DNA of 33,790 nt from an uncultured Oscillospiraceae bacterium (GTDB lineage: Bacteria > Bacillota > Clostridia > Oscillospirales > Ruminococcaceae). Under the pieces are notes generated by a model, which worked only from the letters and a program-made list of their open reading frames with translations, had not been told where the DNA came from and did no database searches. The translations under genes were made by a program, and so were the position numbers. The number at the start of each line of letters is the position of its first letter. Position 1 is the first letter of the stretch. The DNA is taken from contig CASGAN010000019.1 in assembly GCA_949299455.1 (NCBI GenBank), positions 1 through 33,790 on the forward strand. Direction: 5' to 3'. This document shows positions 18,020-25,543 of this stretch, piece after piece.

Positions 18020-19349
18020 ATTTTATCGTTTGATCATCTGCCTTATCCTGACGCTCCAGCTGATACACATGGCGTGTCACAACCATGCTGTCCTTGCGCA
18101 GAAACTGTGATTCCAAATACTCATAAAGCGTTCCCGGCGAAATGATGCCGCTCAAGCTCAAAATATCCGTTCCCGCTTTGCAGATGATACTGTCAACGAG
18201 CAGCACGCAGTTTGTGGAAAGCACAAAATACTTTTTGAATTTTCCGCGCGAGAATTTATAAAGCCTTGCACCGGTTTCTTCCACCAGACGACTTGAAAAT
18301 TCATTGTGCTGTTTCGCTTCTTCCACCTTTCCGGCCTTTTGTGCCGCCTGCTTCGGTGGGTCCCAATCAACAAGCTCCGATTTAATTTCCTGCACCCGTT
18401 TGCGAACCGCCTTTTTCTGTTCTTCATCCAGCCGAATGCCAAACGAAAAGATTGTCGTTTTATTGTATTCTAAGCAAAACGGAATATAACTTTCTTTTTT
18501 TGCAATAATCAGTACGCCGTCGCCTGTTGCAATCGGTGACGAGGACGATTCGTCATAGTTTCCGTAAGCAAGAAGCTCTCCGTCAAACGCAATATCACTG
18601 TGTCCAATCACACAGAAACCATCCGATGACACATGGATAAATATTTCAATATCCGGTTCGCCGTCGATCTTTTTCTGCGTAACATCCTCAAAGTCATCCA
18701 CACTGTTTTGCTGAATCATCAAATACCGATTGAGCTTTGTCAAAACTGTATGCGGCAAAAACGCCGCCAGAAAAATGGGAAGTGAAATTCTTAAATACCG
18801 TTTTGCTTTATTTTTCGTCGGTTCCGGTACAATGCTCCGCACAAAATCGAGGATATATGTTACACCAAACAGCACTGCATAAATTCCGATGATCACTAAG
18901 ACGCTTTTTAGATAGTAAAGCGGAGAAAACGCCAGAATCCCGCCAAATGTAAAATAGGCAATACACGGAAACAGCGCAGGAAGCAGTCCGCCTGTTTTTG
19001 CCTTGATAATCAGCACGCAGTCCACAAGCTTTACGCATCCGTTTAAAAGCAGATACACTGCAAACAGTTCGGGGACAATTACCTGCGGCAAAATCGGGAA
19101 AAAGAGCATCGCACCACCAAGTGCCATCGATGCAAGCGATTCAAAAAAAAGCCGCCACTGCCGCGGCTTTGTAACAACAGCAGTCACTGCTTTGGCAAGT
19201 GAACTGACAAGCACAAGCACCGCGACCAGAATCATCGCTGTTTCAAACACAAGCAGCTTCCCGATCAGCAGTGCCATTCCAATACCGAACGACACAACAC
19301 CGATAATCAGCCGGTTGATATTTTTTGCATTGTACTTTTTTTGTTGCAT
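18018..19349 (-). CDS. DUF308 membrane domain fused to a permuted papain-like domain
   Basis: A 443-residue protein. Residues 12-175 hold about six hydrophobic helices in the repeated pattern of DUF308/HdeD-like proteins, and another hydrophobic segment lies near 187-200. The C-terminal part (about 230-425) resembles permuted NlpC/P60-papain (YaeF/YiiX-like) hydrolases: His250 in VIGHSDIAF, a strand with YIPFCLEY, and Cys381 in TNCVLLVDSII followed by GIISPGTLYEYL. His250 and Cys381 would be the catalytic pair. The domain call is by motif order, not by search. It follows nif3 by 12 bp, with GAGGAGG before the ATG. Confidence 0.7.
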   Translation of the reverse strand: MQQKKYNAKNINRLIIGVVSFGIGMALLIGKLLVFETAMILVAVLVLVSSLAKAVTAVVTKPRQWRLFFESLASMALGGAMLFFPILPQVIVPELFAVYLLLNGCVKLVDCVLIIKAKTGGLLPALFPCIAYFTFGGILAFSPLYYLKSVLVIIGIYAVLFGVTYILDFVRSIVPEPTKNKAKRYLRISLPIFLAAFLPHTVLTKLNRYLMIQQNSVDDFEDVTQKKIDGEPDIEIFIHVSSDGFCVIGHSDIAFDGELLAYGNYDESSSSPIATGDGVLIIAKKESYIPFCLEYNKTTIFSFGIRLDEEQKKAVRKRVQEIKSELVDWDPPKQAAQKAGKVEEAKQHNEFSSRLVEETGARLYKFSRGKFKKYFVLSTNCVLLVDSIICKAGTDILSLSGIISPGTLYEYLESQFLRKDSMVVTRHVYQLERQDKADDQTIK

Positions 19350-19361
19350 TCCGAAACCTCC

Positions 19362-20126
19362 TCAGCAATAGGATACCGGCAGCTGCTCATATACATAAAA
19401 TGAAACTGTTTCAAACGCATCAGAAAGCATCCGAGCGAGCGGACGCAGCACAACCGATTCCGTTTCGGCATGGCCTGCACACACCACCGTTAACCCGAGT
19501 TCCCGTGCAATCAGCCATTCATGATGACGAACTTCTCCGGTTACATATGCATCGGCGCCGCACAATGCCGCCGCTTCAATCAAATCGCCGCCGCTTCCGC
19601 CGACTACCGCAACCGTCTCTACCGGTTTTGTTCCGGCACAAAACGAAACATGCCCGTTTGGTACCAACTTATGCTTCACTTCTTCGGCAAATTCCTGTGC
19701 CGTCATCGGCTGCGGCAAACGGCCGATCCGTCCGAGCTGTTCCTCATTTTCAAACAGACGAACTTCACTGAGTCCGAGTGTATCTGCAAGCGCATCGTTT
19801 ACACCGCCATTCGCCAAATCAAGATTTGTATGGGCGCTGATGATGCTTACCGACGCACAAACGGCCTGCCACACAACACTCTGTTCTTCAATCGCTTTGA
19901 GCGGAGAAAAAATCACCGGATGATGCGAGATAATCAAAGACGCACCCTTTTCTTTTGCAAATGCAATGACCTCAGGTGTGACGTCGAGTGCTACGACGCA
20001 CGACGTCACCGGTGCATGCTTCGCACCGATCAGAAATCCGCTGTTATCCCACGAAAGCTGTGTGGAAAACGGCGCAATGCGTTCAAGTGCTTCGTAGATA
20101 TCCTGATGTGTTACGTTTTTGTTCAT
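19362..20126 (-). CDS. Nif3-like dinuclear metal-centre protein
   Basis: Member of the NIF3/YqfO (DUF34) family; biochemical role uncertain, often labelled GTP cyclohydrolase I type 2. The 254-residue protein has the metal-binding motifs in order: LIISHHPVIF, ISAHTNLD, GEVRHHE and CAGHAETES. It lacks the central insert seen in longer YqfO proteins. The ATG at 20126 overlaps the trmK stop (ATGA) with GGGAG five bases upstream. The trmK-nif3 pair is a standing association in Firmicutes. Confidence 0.92.
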   Translation of the reverse strand: MNKNVTHQDIYEALERIAPFSTQLSWDNSGFLIGAKHAPVTSCVVALDVTPEVIAFAKEKGASLIISHHPVIFSPLKAIEEQSVVWQAVCASVSIISAHTNLDLANGGVNDALADTLGLSEVRLFENEEQLGRIGRLPQPMTAQEFAEEVKHKLVPNGHVSFCAGTKPVETVAVVGGSGGDLIEAAALCGADAYVTGEVRHHEWLIARELGLTVVCAGHAETESVVLRPLARMLSDAFETVSFYVYEQLPVSYC

Positions 20127-20818
20127 ACAGTCTCCCATCCTTTCAGCAACGCATTGATGTTTTCCGCCAGTGCTCGATTCGCCTGCACCCGCTCATCCTG
20201 TGGATTGCTCATTTCAATTCCCTGTGCAATCCGCATCAGGCGGCTTGCCTGTGTGTTTAAATACCGATAGGACTGCGGTGTTTTTTCGTCCGGCAGCCGT
20301 CCGACCACACAAAACAGTTCGTCCGGTGTAGTGCAAACACCGGTATATCGGCACTGCATCACCGTATAGCAGTGCTGCGCATCACACGCCGCCTTTTCGC
20401 ATTCAATAGAAAACCCGTGTTCAAGAAGATATCGGCGCAAAAACGGAATCTGTGTCATCGGCTGGAGAATCAAACGGCGGTCACCTTCCTTTAAATAACC
20501 GCACGCACCGATAATGGATGCAATCAGTTCGCCTCCCATTCCGCAAATGACCACATCCTCTGCGTATTCTTTTGGAACAGAAGTGAGTCCATCCGACAGT
20601 ACAAGATTCATCTGTCCGCACACGCCGTAACGCTCTGCATTCTTTCTTGCTGCCTCAAGCGGCTTTTCATTCACATCGCATGCAGTGACAAGCGGAGAGA
20701 TTCCTTCTTTGATCAAATACACCGCCAAATATCCGTGATCTGTTCCCACATCGCAAACCGCTTTTCCCCGCCGCACAAATGACGCTGCCGCCATCAGTCT
20801 TTCGTCCAATTCGAACAT
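20123..20818 (-). CDS. trmK: tRNA (adenine(22)-N1)-methyltransferase TrmK
   Basis: Methylates N1 of adenine 22 in the D-loop of tRNA with SAM. The 231-residue protein has the SAM-binding motif CDVGTDHGYLAVYL near the N terminus, followed by CDVNEKPLEAARKN, the family motif VICGMGGELI and LILQPM. A C-terminal helical tail follows. It has GGGAGG upstream of its ATG and is coupled to nif3 downstream. Confidence 0.93.
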   Translation of the reverse strand: MFELDERLMAAASFVRRGKAVCDVGTDHGYLAVYLIKEGISPLVTACDVNEKPLEAARKNAERYGVCGQMNLVLSDGLTSVPKEYAEDVVICGMGGELIASIIGACGYLKEGDRRLILQPMTQIPFLRRYLLEHGFSIECEKAACDAQHCYTVMQCRYTGVCTTPDELFCVVGRLPDEKTPQSYRYLNTQASRLMRIAQGIEMSNPQDERVQANRALAENINALLKGWETV

Positions 20819-20856
20819 AACTGCCTCCCTTTGCCGATCCTTCGCCGTAAAATAAA

Positions 20857-20876
20857 CGCCCGGACTTCTCCGGGCG
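20857..20876 (-). terminator. GC-rich hairpin between DUF1858 gene and trmK
   Basis: Perfect 8-bp stem CGCCCGGA/TCCGGGCG with a 4-nt loop, followed on the minus strand by only TTTATTTT. It is a weak or partial terminator that may lower transcription into trmK. Confidence 0.45.
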
Positions 20877-20900
20877 CTGATGCATCTTTCCTTACATTAT

Positions 20901-21101
20901 TTATTTGGAAATATGTGCATTGAGTTTTTCGAGAATTTCTTCGACATCTACGCCGTGAACCTCGCATGCCTCTGCGACAGACTCACCTCTGGAAGCCGGG
21001 CATCCAAGGCAATGCATACCCATTTCAAAGAAATACTGTGCAGTTGTCGGATCTGCGTCCAAGATATCGCCGATAATTGTATCTTTTTCAATCTGTTTCA
21101 T
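20901..21101 (-). CDS. DUF1858 domain protein
   Basis: A 66-residue protein spanning the whole DUF1858 domain: the N-terminal DTIIGDILDADPTTAQYFFEMGM, the CLGC motif with two cysteines, then ESVAEACEVHGVDVEEILEKLN. Relatives occur alone or attached to redox or hybrid-cluster-type proteins in anaerobes; the paired cysteines suggest redox or metal binding (inference). It has its own promoter and GGAGG upstream of the ATG. Confidence 0.92.
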   Translation of the reverse strand: MKQIEKDTIIGDILDADPTTAQYFFEMGMHCLGCPASRGESVAEACEVHGVDVEEILEKLNAHISK

Positions 21102-21172
21102 TTGACCGATTCCTCCCGTTTACAGACAGAAGCCGTATCAATCATCCATACAGCACCCTGTCAATTTGAATT

Positions 21173-21202
21173 ATTATACCACAGTTTCAAAGCAATTTGC
21201 AA
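21173..21202 (-). promoter_or_regulatory. Promoter of the DUF1858-trmK-nif3 run
   Basis: TTGCAA (21202-21197), 18-bp spacer and TATAAT (21178-21173) on the minus strand, about 70 bp upstream of the DUF1858 start. Confidence 0.65.
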
Positions 21203-21237
21203 CAATTCCGCATTATTTTCTCGTCTTTCGGCGCATT

Positions 21238-22512
21238 TTATGCCGTTTTGTGGCGCTCCACTGCCCGAAGCGTCAATTTTGCAAACAAAACAGTCAAAAA
21301 CTGAGTGAGCACGAGAACGCACAGGCTAACAATCGACCAGAAATTGCCCGATGGCATCACCATAATCAAACAAATGCCCACAATTCGTCCGAGATCTTTA
21401 TAACATTCGCTGATCGACAGAACTTCGCGCTTATACGCGGCACTTTCCGGGAAGTGATCAAACACAGTATACAGCGTTGTGGTCACTGGATTATTGATAA
21501 ACACACCCGCAAACGAGCTGACGGCCGACAAAAGAAGCACAGTAAACGGATTGAGTTTTAAAAACAACACAGCGGTCACTGCAAACAGCGCCGTGACAGA
21601 CGCGGTCATCAGCTTTAAACGATTATTCGGACGCGCAATCCGTGCCGCAACACCGCACGAAAGCATCGAAACCGCACCAGCCATAAATGTATTCACACCG
21701 ACGAGCACCTCACTGCTGATGATTGAAAACAACAGCACATTTAAAAAGAAGCTGAACGCACCGTCACGAAGTCCGCGGAAAAAGTCCATGTGAAGCGAAA
21801 AAAACCAAACTTTTTTGGTATATGTAAGCTTTACAACATGCAGAAACTGCGTCTTTTTGTGATCGACTTCTTCGGGAACAAGCCGCAGTGCAAGCCATGC
21901 GGCCAAAAATGCCATCAATCCGCAGATGCCGAACAACGCATAATATCCTGCATAGCTGTTGCCGGTCGCTTCGCTCATTGCACCGATCAAAAAGCCCGAA
22001 ATAAGCGGAAGCACCAGCGAAATGAATCCGGAAAAAATACCGACAAAATTGATGGCTGCATCCCGGTTATCATCTGTGCTGTACTGAAGCAGTGCATCAG
22101 AATACGTGATCCAATACAGGCCGGTCGCCACACCATGTACTGCGGCGACAAGCGCATACAGCGAATCGACCGTATCCATAAAAAACAACACAATGCCGTA
22201 TACCGTCATCGACAGCACAATGCCAACAACAATCACCGTTTTTCTGCGGACATGGTGGAGCATTTTTGCTGCAATCAACATAGACAATGCGATGAATACA
22301 TAATGCACCATGTTATATTGCAGTGCAATGTTCTGATTGCCCGCAATTCGCATCAGCAGCGTGTTGACGAACGTCGGCGTTACCACCGTTGCCAAAATAT
22401 AAATTTCGTGCATCAGCGTGAACTGTTTGAACTCCTTGCTGATGCGGTCAGCGCCAATCGACATCCCGACTGCCTGTACCATACGTTTGACTGCCAAAAA
22501 AAGATTTGACAC
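21238..22512 (-). CDS. MFS transporter
   Basis: A 424-residue integral membrane protein with about twelve hydrophobic segments and a longer cytoplasmic loop (about 215-235) in the middle, as expected for the major facilitator superfamily. The short basic MLHHVRRK-like turn between helices 2 and 3 is the usual place of MFS signature motif A, though the motif is degenerate. The substrate is unknown. The GTG start at 22512 is assumed; the ribosome site is weak (GAGAG). It is monocistronic under a promoter overlapped by a palindrome. Confidence 0.85.
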   Translation of the reverse strand: MSNLFLAVKRMVQAVGMSIGADRISKEFKQFTLMHEIYILATVVTPTFVNTLLMRIAGNQNIALQYNMVHYVFIALSMLIAAKMLHHVRRKTVIVVGIVLSMTVYGIVLFFMDTVDSLYALVAAVHGVATGLYWITYSDALLQYSTDDNRDAAINFVGIFSGFISLVLPLISGFLIGAMSEATGNSYAGYYALFGICGLMAFLAAWLALRLVPEEVDHKKTQFLHVVKLTYTKKVWFFSLHMDFFRGLRDGAFSFFLNVLLFSIISSEVLVGVNTFMAGAVSMLSCGVAARIARPNNRLKLMTASVTALFAVTAVLFLKLNPFTVLLLSAVSSFAGVFINNPVTTTLYTVFDHFPESAAYKREVLSISECYKDLGRIVGICLIMVMPSGNFWSIVSLCVLVLTQFLTVLFAKLTLRAVERHKTA

Positions 22513-22540
22513 GCGTCTCTCAATCCCTTCCCCAAATCAT

Positions 22541-22554
22541 TACTACGAGTAGTA
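22541..22554. promoter_or_regulatory. Palindrome over the MFS promoter, possible operator
   Basis: TACTAC-GA-GTAGTA is a perfect 6-bp dyad that shares four bases with the -10 hexamer and covers the likely start site of the minus-strand MFS promoter. A repressor site is plausible; no cognate regulator gene is adjacent. Confidence 0.5.
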
Positions 22555-22578
22555 TATCACAAGAAATCATAGTTGCAA
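22551..22578 (-). promoter_or_regulatory. Promoter of the MFS gene
   Basis: TTGCAA (22578-22573), 16-bp spacer, extended -10 TGATATACT (hexamer 22556-22551) on the minus strand. Confidence 0.7.
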
Positions 22579-22634
22579 GCATTTTTTTATTTTCAAGTGA
22601 AATTCGGAAACACTACAAAAAAGGAGTTGAGAAA

Positions 22635-22838
22635 ATGAAGAAAAAACAGTATCCAAATCAAGAAAATCCTGTCCACGATTATGAACCGATTGCTTCCGCT
22701 ACAGAATGCACCGGTCTGATTCCTGCAGGCTCTTCGTTCGACGAAACAGCGGAGGCATATCAAGCAATTTTTCCGATTCCGCTCGCTGAAGATCCTATAA
22801 TACCAAACGAAAAAACGCGCACAAATCCAAAAGAATAA
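22635..22838 (+). CDS. Small hypothetical protein
   Basis: A 67-residue acidic, proline-rich soluble protein starting MKKKQYPNQENP. Its central segment TECTGLIPAGSSFDETAEAY resembles short clostridial proteins carrying a TGL-P motif near a Tyr/Pro-rich tail; I cannot name the family. AGGAG lies eight bases upstream of the ATG. An in-frame extension back to 22506 crosses the MFS promoter and is unlikely. A hairpin terminator follows 12 bp after the stop. There is one cysteine and no membrane segment. Confidence 0.65.
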   Translation: MKKKQYPNQENPVHDYEPIASATECTGLIPAGSSFDETAEAYQAIFPIPLAEDPIIPNEKTRTNPKE

Positions 22839-22850
22839 GCCAAAACAAAA

Positions 22851-22893
22851 GAAAGCCGTCGAAAACACCGTATTGTTTCGTCGGCTTTCTTTG
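22851..22893. terminator. Terminator between convergent genes
   Basis: Stem GAAAGCCG-T-CGAAA / TTTCG-T-CGGCTTTC (one mismatch) with T-rich tails on both strands. It serves the plus-strand small gene and the minus-strand UroD-like gene. Confidence 0.8.
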
Positions 22894-22911
22894 ATACCTG
22901 TTTATGCTGGA

Positions 22912-24159
22912 TTAAGGACGCCACCAAGTCTCATATGCTTCACGAATCAGCGAAACATATCGTTTGACTTTGTCAGGCGTATTATGAATATGATATACGT
23001 CGCGCTGTGCAAATTCAAGCGTACAGCCGCATGCTGCCTGTGCAGTCTGTTTAAAATGTGCACGCACAGCGTCTTCATCCAATTCAGACTGCACACCGAT
23101 CAGATTCGGGCTCGGTTTTCTTAAATAGACAATCTGTTTGCCGCGCAGCCGCTCTCCCATAAATGCTTCATCGCACCACGGAGAGATCGAAATTTTTCCG
23201 AGATTCTCAAATTCGTGCAGACAGCTGTCAAACAGCGGATGTACCGGCTCACAGCAGCCATACGACAGCCGTCCGAACCGATCGCCGAGCTTTTTATAAT
23301 ACGGCCAGACAAATTCTTTAAACATATCAGGAGAAATGCTCGAGGTCTCCTGCGAATCAAGATATCCCCAAACATCGGACACTTTTACGTGCTCTTTGTC
23401 AGACGGGAGTGCATCGGTAAAGCAATAACTGCCCTGGCAAAGATGCTGTTCCGCTGTTGTCGGGAACAGTGCACCCTCTGCTTCCAGCAAATCGAGATAC
23501 CGCATCATATCATCGGTCTGCATCTGCATCATCTGATGAAACTCATCGGGATAATCGTACATTGCCATATACATATCTTCCATGCTCATGATATGGACAA
23601 TGTTCTGCATGGGTGAAAGATTGATGCTGCTACCTGTGCGTTTTGTCGGCAGAATATCCCCGAACAAATCGAAAAGACGCGCTTCTTCTGTTTTGACAGC
23701 TTCATGGTTCACTGACATCACAGATGGTTTTAACAGGTGAAAATCGTCAGCCAGATCATGAATCACAGAGATAAAGTGGTGGCCGAGATCGCCGCCAGTG
23801 CTGTCATTGGCATGCTCCGTTTTCACTTCAATGCCAAACGGTACAAACGTGCTCGGTACACCAACCGGCCAATATGGACGAACAATGCTGTCATCTTCAA
23901 ACAGTGTGTGATTGGCAAGATTGCTGCGGAGCTGCCATTCAATCGCCCGTGCTTCTTCATTCTCACATTCCATCATCGGCGGAATGATGTCCTGCGAAAA
24001 CGTCCACAGTTCAATCGTCACCATCGGCCGGCGATCCGACGCAAACGAACCATGTTTTTTCCAATCGGACATGAGCTTGCTCATCTGCGCACTCTCTGCA
24101 ATTTCTCTTTGCGAAAACGCAAGTTTGCGCAGAATTTCTTTTTCCTTTTGTGTAATCAT
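22912..24159 (-). CDS. Uroporphyrinogen decarboxylase-like (MtaA/CmuA-type) protein
   Basis: A 415-residue soluble protein of the URO-D superfamily. In anaerobes this group mostly consists of corrinoid- or CoM-linked methyltransferases rather than true haem enzymes. The motif LSYGCCEPVHPLF (about 298-310) is typical of the divergent subgroup, and its cysteines may bind zinc for methyl transfer (inference); KISISPWCDEAFMGE follows. The true HemE N-terminal substrate motif is not seen. No corrinoid protein gene is adjacent. I chose MITQKEK (24159, GGAAG upstream) over a 25-residue in-frame extension. It is monocistronic. Confidence 0.8.
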   Translation of the reverse strand: MITQKEKEILRKLAFSQREIAESAQMSKLMSDWKKHGSFASDRRPMVTIELWTFSQDIIPPMMECENEEARAIEWQLRSNLANHTLFEDDSIVRPYWPVGVPSTFVPFGIEVKTEHANDSTGGDLGHHFISVIHDLADDFHLLKPSVMSVNHEAVKTEEARLFDLFGDILPTKRTGSSINLSPMQNIVHIMSMEDMYMAMYDYPDEFHQMMQMQTDDMMRYLDLLEAEGALFPTTAEQHLCQGSYCFTDALPSDKEHVKVSDVWGYLDSQETSSISPDMFKEFVWPYYKKLGDRFGRLSYGCCEPVHPLFDSCLHEFENLGKISISPWCDEAFMGERLRGKQIVYLRKPSPNLIGVQSELDEDAVRAHFKQTAQAACGCTLEFAQRDVYHIHNTPDKVKRYVSLIREAYETWWRP

Positions 24160-24205
24160 GAAAAGACTTCCTTTCACCACATATTGCGCATGTATAGACA
24201 TTGCC

Positions 24206-24234
24206 ATTATATCGAGCGATTTATAGAAAATCAA
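24206..24234 (-). promoter_or_regulatory. Promoter of the UroD-like gene
   Basis: TTGATT (24234-24229), 17-bp spacer, TATAAT (24211-24206) on the minus strand. Confidence 0.75.
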
Positions 24235-24252
24235 GTGGAATCAAAAATTTTG

Positions 24253-24282
24253 TTGACTTCATTTTTTACGGTCCCGTATAAT
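24253..24282 (+). promoter_or_regulatory. Promoter of the zinc-ribbon gene
   Basis: TTGACT (24253-24258), 18-bp spacer, TATAAT (24277-24282) on the plus strand, about 30 bp ahead of a strong AAGGAG site. Confidence 0.75.
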
Positions 24283-24314
24283 AAAAGAAAACGCAATCTG
24301 AAAGAAGGAGTCCT

Positions 24315-25082
24315 ATGCCATACATCCCGATCATCGTCGCGATTGTGCTTTTGATTCTTGCAGCACTGATTTATTATGCCGTCAAAAAAGCGGTCCGTTA
24401 TGTAAAACGCACACTATACACCGTTTCGCGCACTGCATTCAATGCCCACTCTATTATGCAGGGGATTGAGCAAAGCCGAAACGAACAACTATCGTCAAAA
24501 AAATCAGTAAGCGGTATGACTCGAATTTACCTTCCGCAAATTGAACGTGACTTTCCTGCTTTTCATTACGAAGAATGCAGGCAAAAAGCGGAGACACTGC
24601 TCAAAAGCATATTTCTGTGTTTGGGCAGCGATGATGTGCAGCTGCTCAAGCACGCTTCCGACGCACTGAAACAGCAGGTTTCCATGCAAATCGAAGCGCT
24701 TCGGCAGCAAGGGATTCGCGCACATTATTCAGATATCACGATTCATCAAACCGAAATTTCCGAATACATCAAGCAAAACGGCCGCTGTGTCATCGTTTTG
24801 CAGTCTGCTGTGGGATATGTCCACTACACTACACAAAACGGTACGCTGGTCACTGGATCAAAAACAGCAATTCAGCAGGAAAAATACAACATCGAGCTGC
24901 ACTATGTGCAAAACGCCCAAGAACTTGCGAACTTCGCAGGCAGCCGCGCAATCGGCCTTACTTGCCCGAATTGCGGCGCACCGATTGAACAGCTCGGGCA
25001 AAAAGTATGTGCATACTGCGGAAGCGGCATTATTGAGGTGAATGCATATGCATGGAAATTTTGCCGGTATGAAAAAATTTAA
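24315..25082 (+). CDS. Membrane-anchored zinc-ribbon protein, Tim44-like middle
   Basis: A 255-residue protein with an N-terminal membrane helix (about 4-24) and a basic cytoplasmic stretch. The middle domain (about 70-205) resembles Tim44-like or other cystatin-type folds in its helix-then-sheet order (CRQKAETLLKSIF, SDITIHQTEISEY, RCVIVLQSAVGYVHY). A C-terminal zinc ribbon has CPNCGAP and CAYCGSG (about 217-236). Such proteins are common in Clostridia without a known role. GAAGGAG lies before the ATG. No neighbour suggests a partner. Confidence 0.7.
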   Translation: MPYIPIIVAIVLLILAALIYYAVKKAVRYVKRTLYTVSRTAFNAHSIMQGIEQSRNEQLSSKKSVSGMTRIYLPQIERDFPAFHYEECRQKAETLLKSIFLCLGSDDVQLLKHASDALKQQVSMQIEALRQQGIRAHYSDITIHQTEISEYIKQNGRCVIVLQSAVGYVHYTTQNGTLVTGSKTAIQQEKYNIELHYVQNAQELANFAGSRAIGLTCPNCGAPIEQLGQKVCAYCGSGIIEVNAYAWKFCRYEKI

Positions 25083-25115
25083 ATTGACAGGTTGTCAAAA
25101 AATTTATTTTTTCTA

Positions 25116-25144
25116 TTGACAACAGTGTGTCGACATGTTATAAT
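25116..25144 (+). promoter_or_regulatory. Perfect consensus sigma-A promoter
   Basis: TTGACA (25116-25121), exactly 17 bp, TATAAT (25139-25144). The 8-bp palindrome TGTCGACA sits in the spacer, and TTGACA-GGT-TGTCAA, another dyad, lies just upstream at 25084-25098. It reads into a terminator within about 60 bp instead of a gene. Confidence 0.8.
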
Positions 25145-25150
25145 AAAATC

Positions 25151-25207
25151 CTCAAATATCCCCTCTCTTCTCTCTGCTGGCAGTTTCTGCCGCAGGGAGT
25201 TTTTTTA
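25151..25207 (+). ncRNA. Candidate small RNA ending in an intrinsic terminator
   Basis: A start about 7 bp past the consensus -10 would give an RNA of about 55 nt: a 20-nt C/U-rich 5' tail (with CCCCTCTCTT) and a hairpin (25170-25183 with 25187-25199, one bulged base) closed by T7 (25200-25206). No ORF fits. The C-rich tail could pair with GGAGG ribosome sites, which is inference. The hairpin could instead simply terminate the zinc-ribbon gene. Confidence 0.45.
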
Positions 25208-25254
25208 TATTTTTTTGACTTCTTATTTTATCGATGAATACCGTAAAACAAATT

Positions 25255-25290
25255 ACAAAAACAGCCGAACAAGAGAACCCTGTTCGGCTG
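25255..25290 (-). terminator. Second terminator downstream of tRNA-Val
   Basis: Stem CAGCCGAACA/TGTTCGGCTG (25262-25271 with 25281-25290), with TTTTTG on the minus strand. It backs up the terminator at 25317-25344. Confidence 0.65.
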
Positions 25291-25307
25291 AAAAATAATG
25301 ATTTTTT

Positions 25308-25344
25308 TAAAAAGAAAAGGAGATGTATTTTTATACATCTCCTT
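25308..25344 (-). terminator. tRNA-Val(GAC) terminator
   Basis: Perfect 12-bp stem (25317-25328 with 25333-25344) with a 4-nt loop and TTCTTTTT tail on the minus strand, three bases after the tRNA CCA end. Confidence 0.85.
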
Positions 25345-25347
25345 GTT

Positions 25348-25424
25348 TGGTGAGGACAAGTGGACTCGAACCACCGACCCCTTGCATGTCAAGCAAGTAC
25401 TCTAACCAGCTGAGCTATGCCCTC
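25348..25424 (-). tRNA. tRNA-Val (anticodon GAC), CCA encoded
   Basis: The minus strand folds as a 77-nt tRNA: acceptor GAGGGCA/TGTCCTC, D arm GCTC...GAGT, anticodon stem CTTGC/GCAAG with loop TTGACAT, T arm GGTGG-TTCGAGT-CCACT, discriminator A and encoded CCA. The anticodon GAC reads GUC and GUU. It has its own promoter and terminators and is a single-gene unit. Confidence 0.97.
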
Positions 25425-25441
25425 ATTTCCGTTGCTCGTAT

Positions 25442-25470
25442 ATAATACCACAGTTTAAGACAGGAGTCAA
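25442..25470 (-). promoter_or_regulatory. Promoter of tRNA-Val(GAC)
   Basis: TTGACT (25470-25465), 17-bp spacer, TATTAT (25447-25442) on the minus strand; divergent from the hydrolase promoter. Confidence 0.85.
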
Positions 25471-25489
25471 GCATTTTTTTAAAAAAATA

Positions 25490-25518
25490 TTGCAAAGTTA
25501 TAAAAATCGTGTTACTAT
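25490..25518 (+). promoter_or_regulatory. Promoter of the hydrolase gene
   Basis: TTGCAA (25490-25495), 17-bp spacer, TACTAT (25513-25518) on the plus strand. Confidence 0.75.
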
Positions 25519-25543
25519 AAGAGCAACGAAAGGAGTGGGTTCT

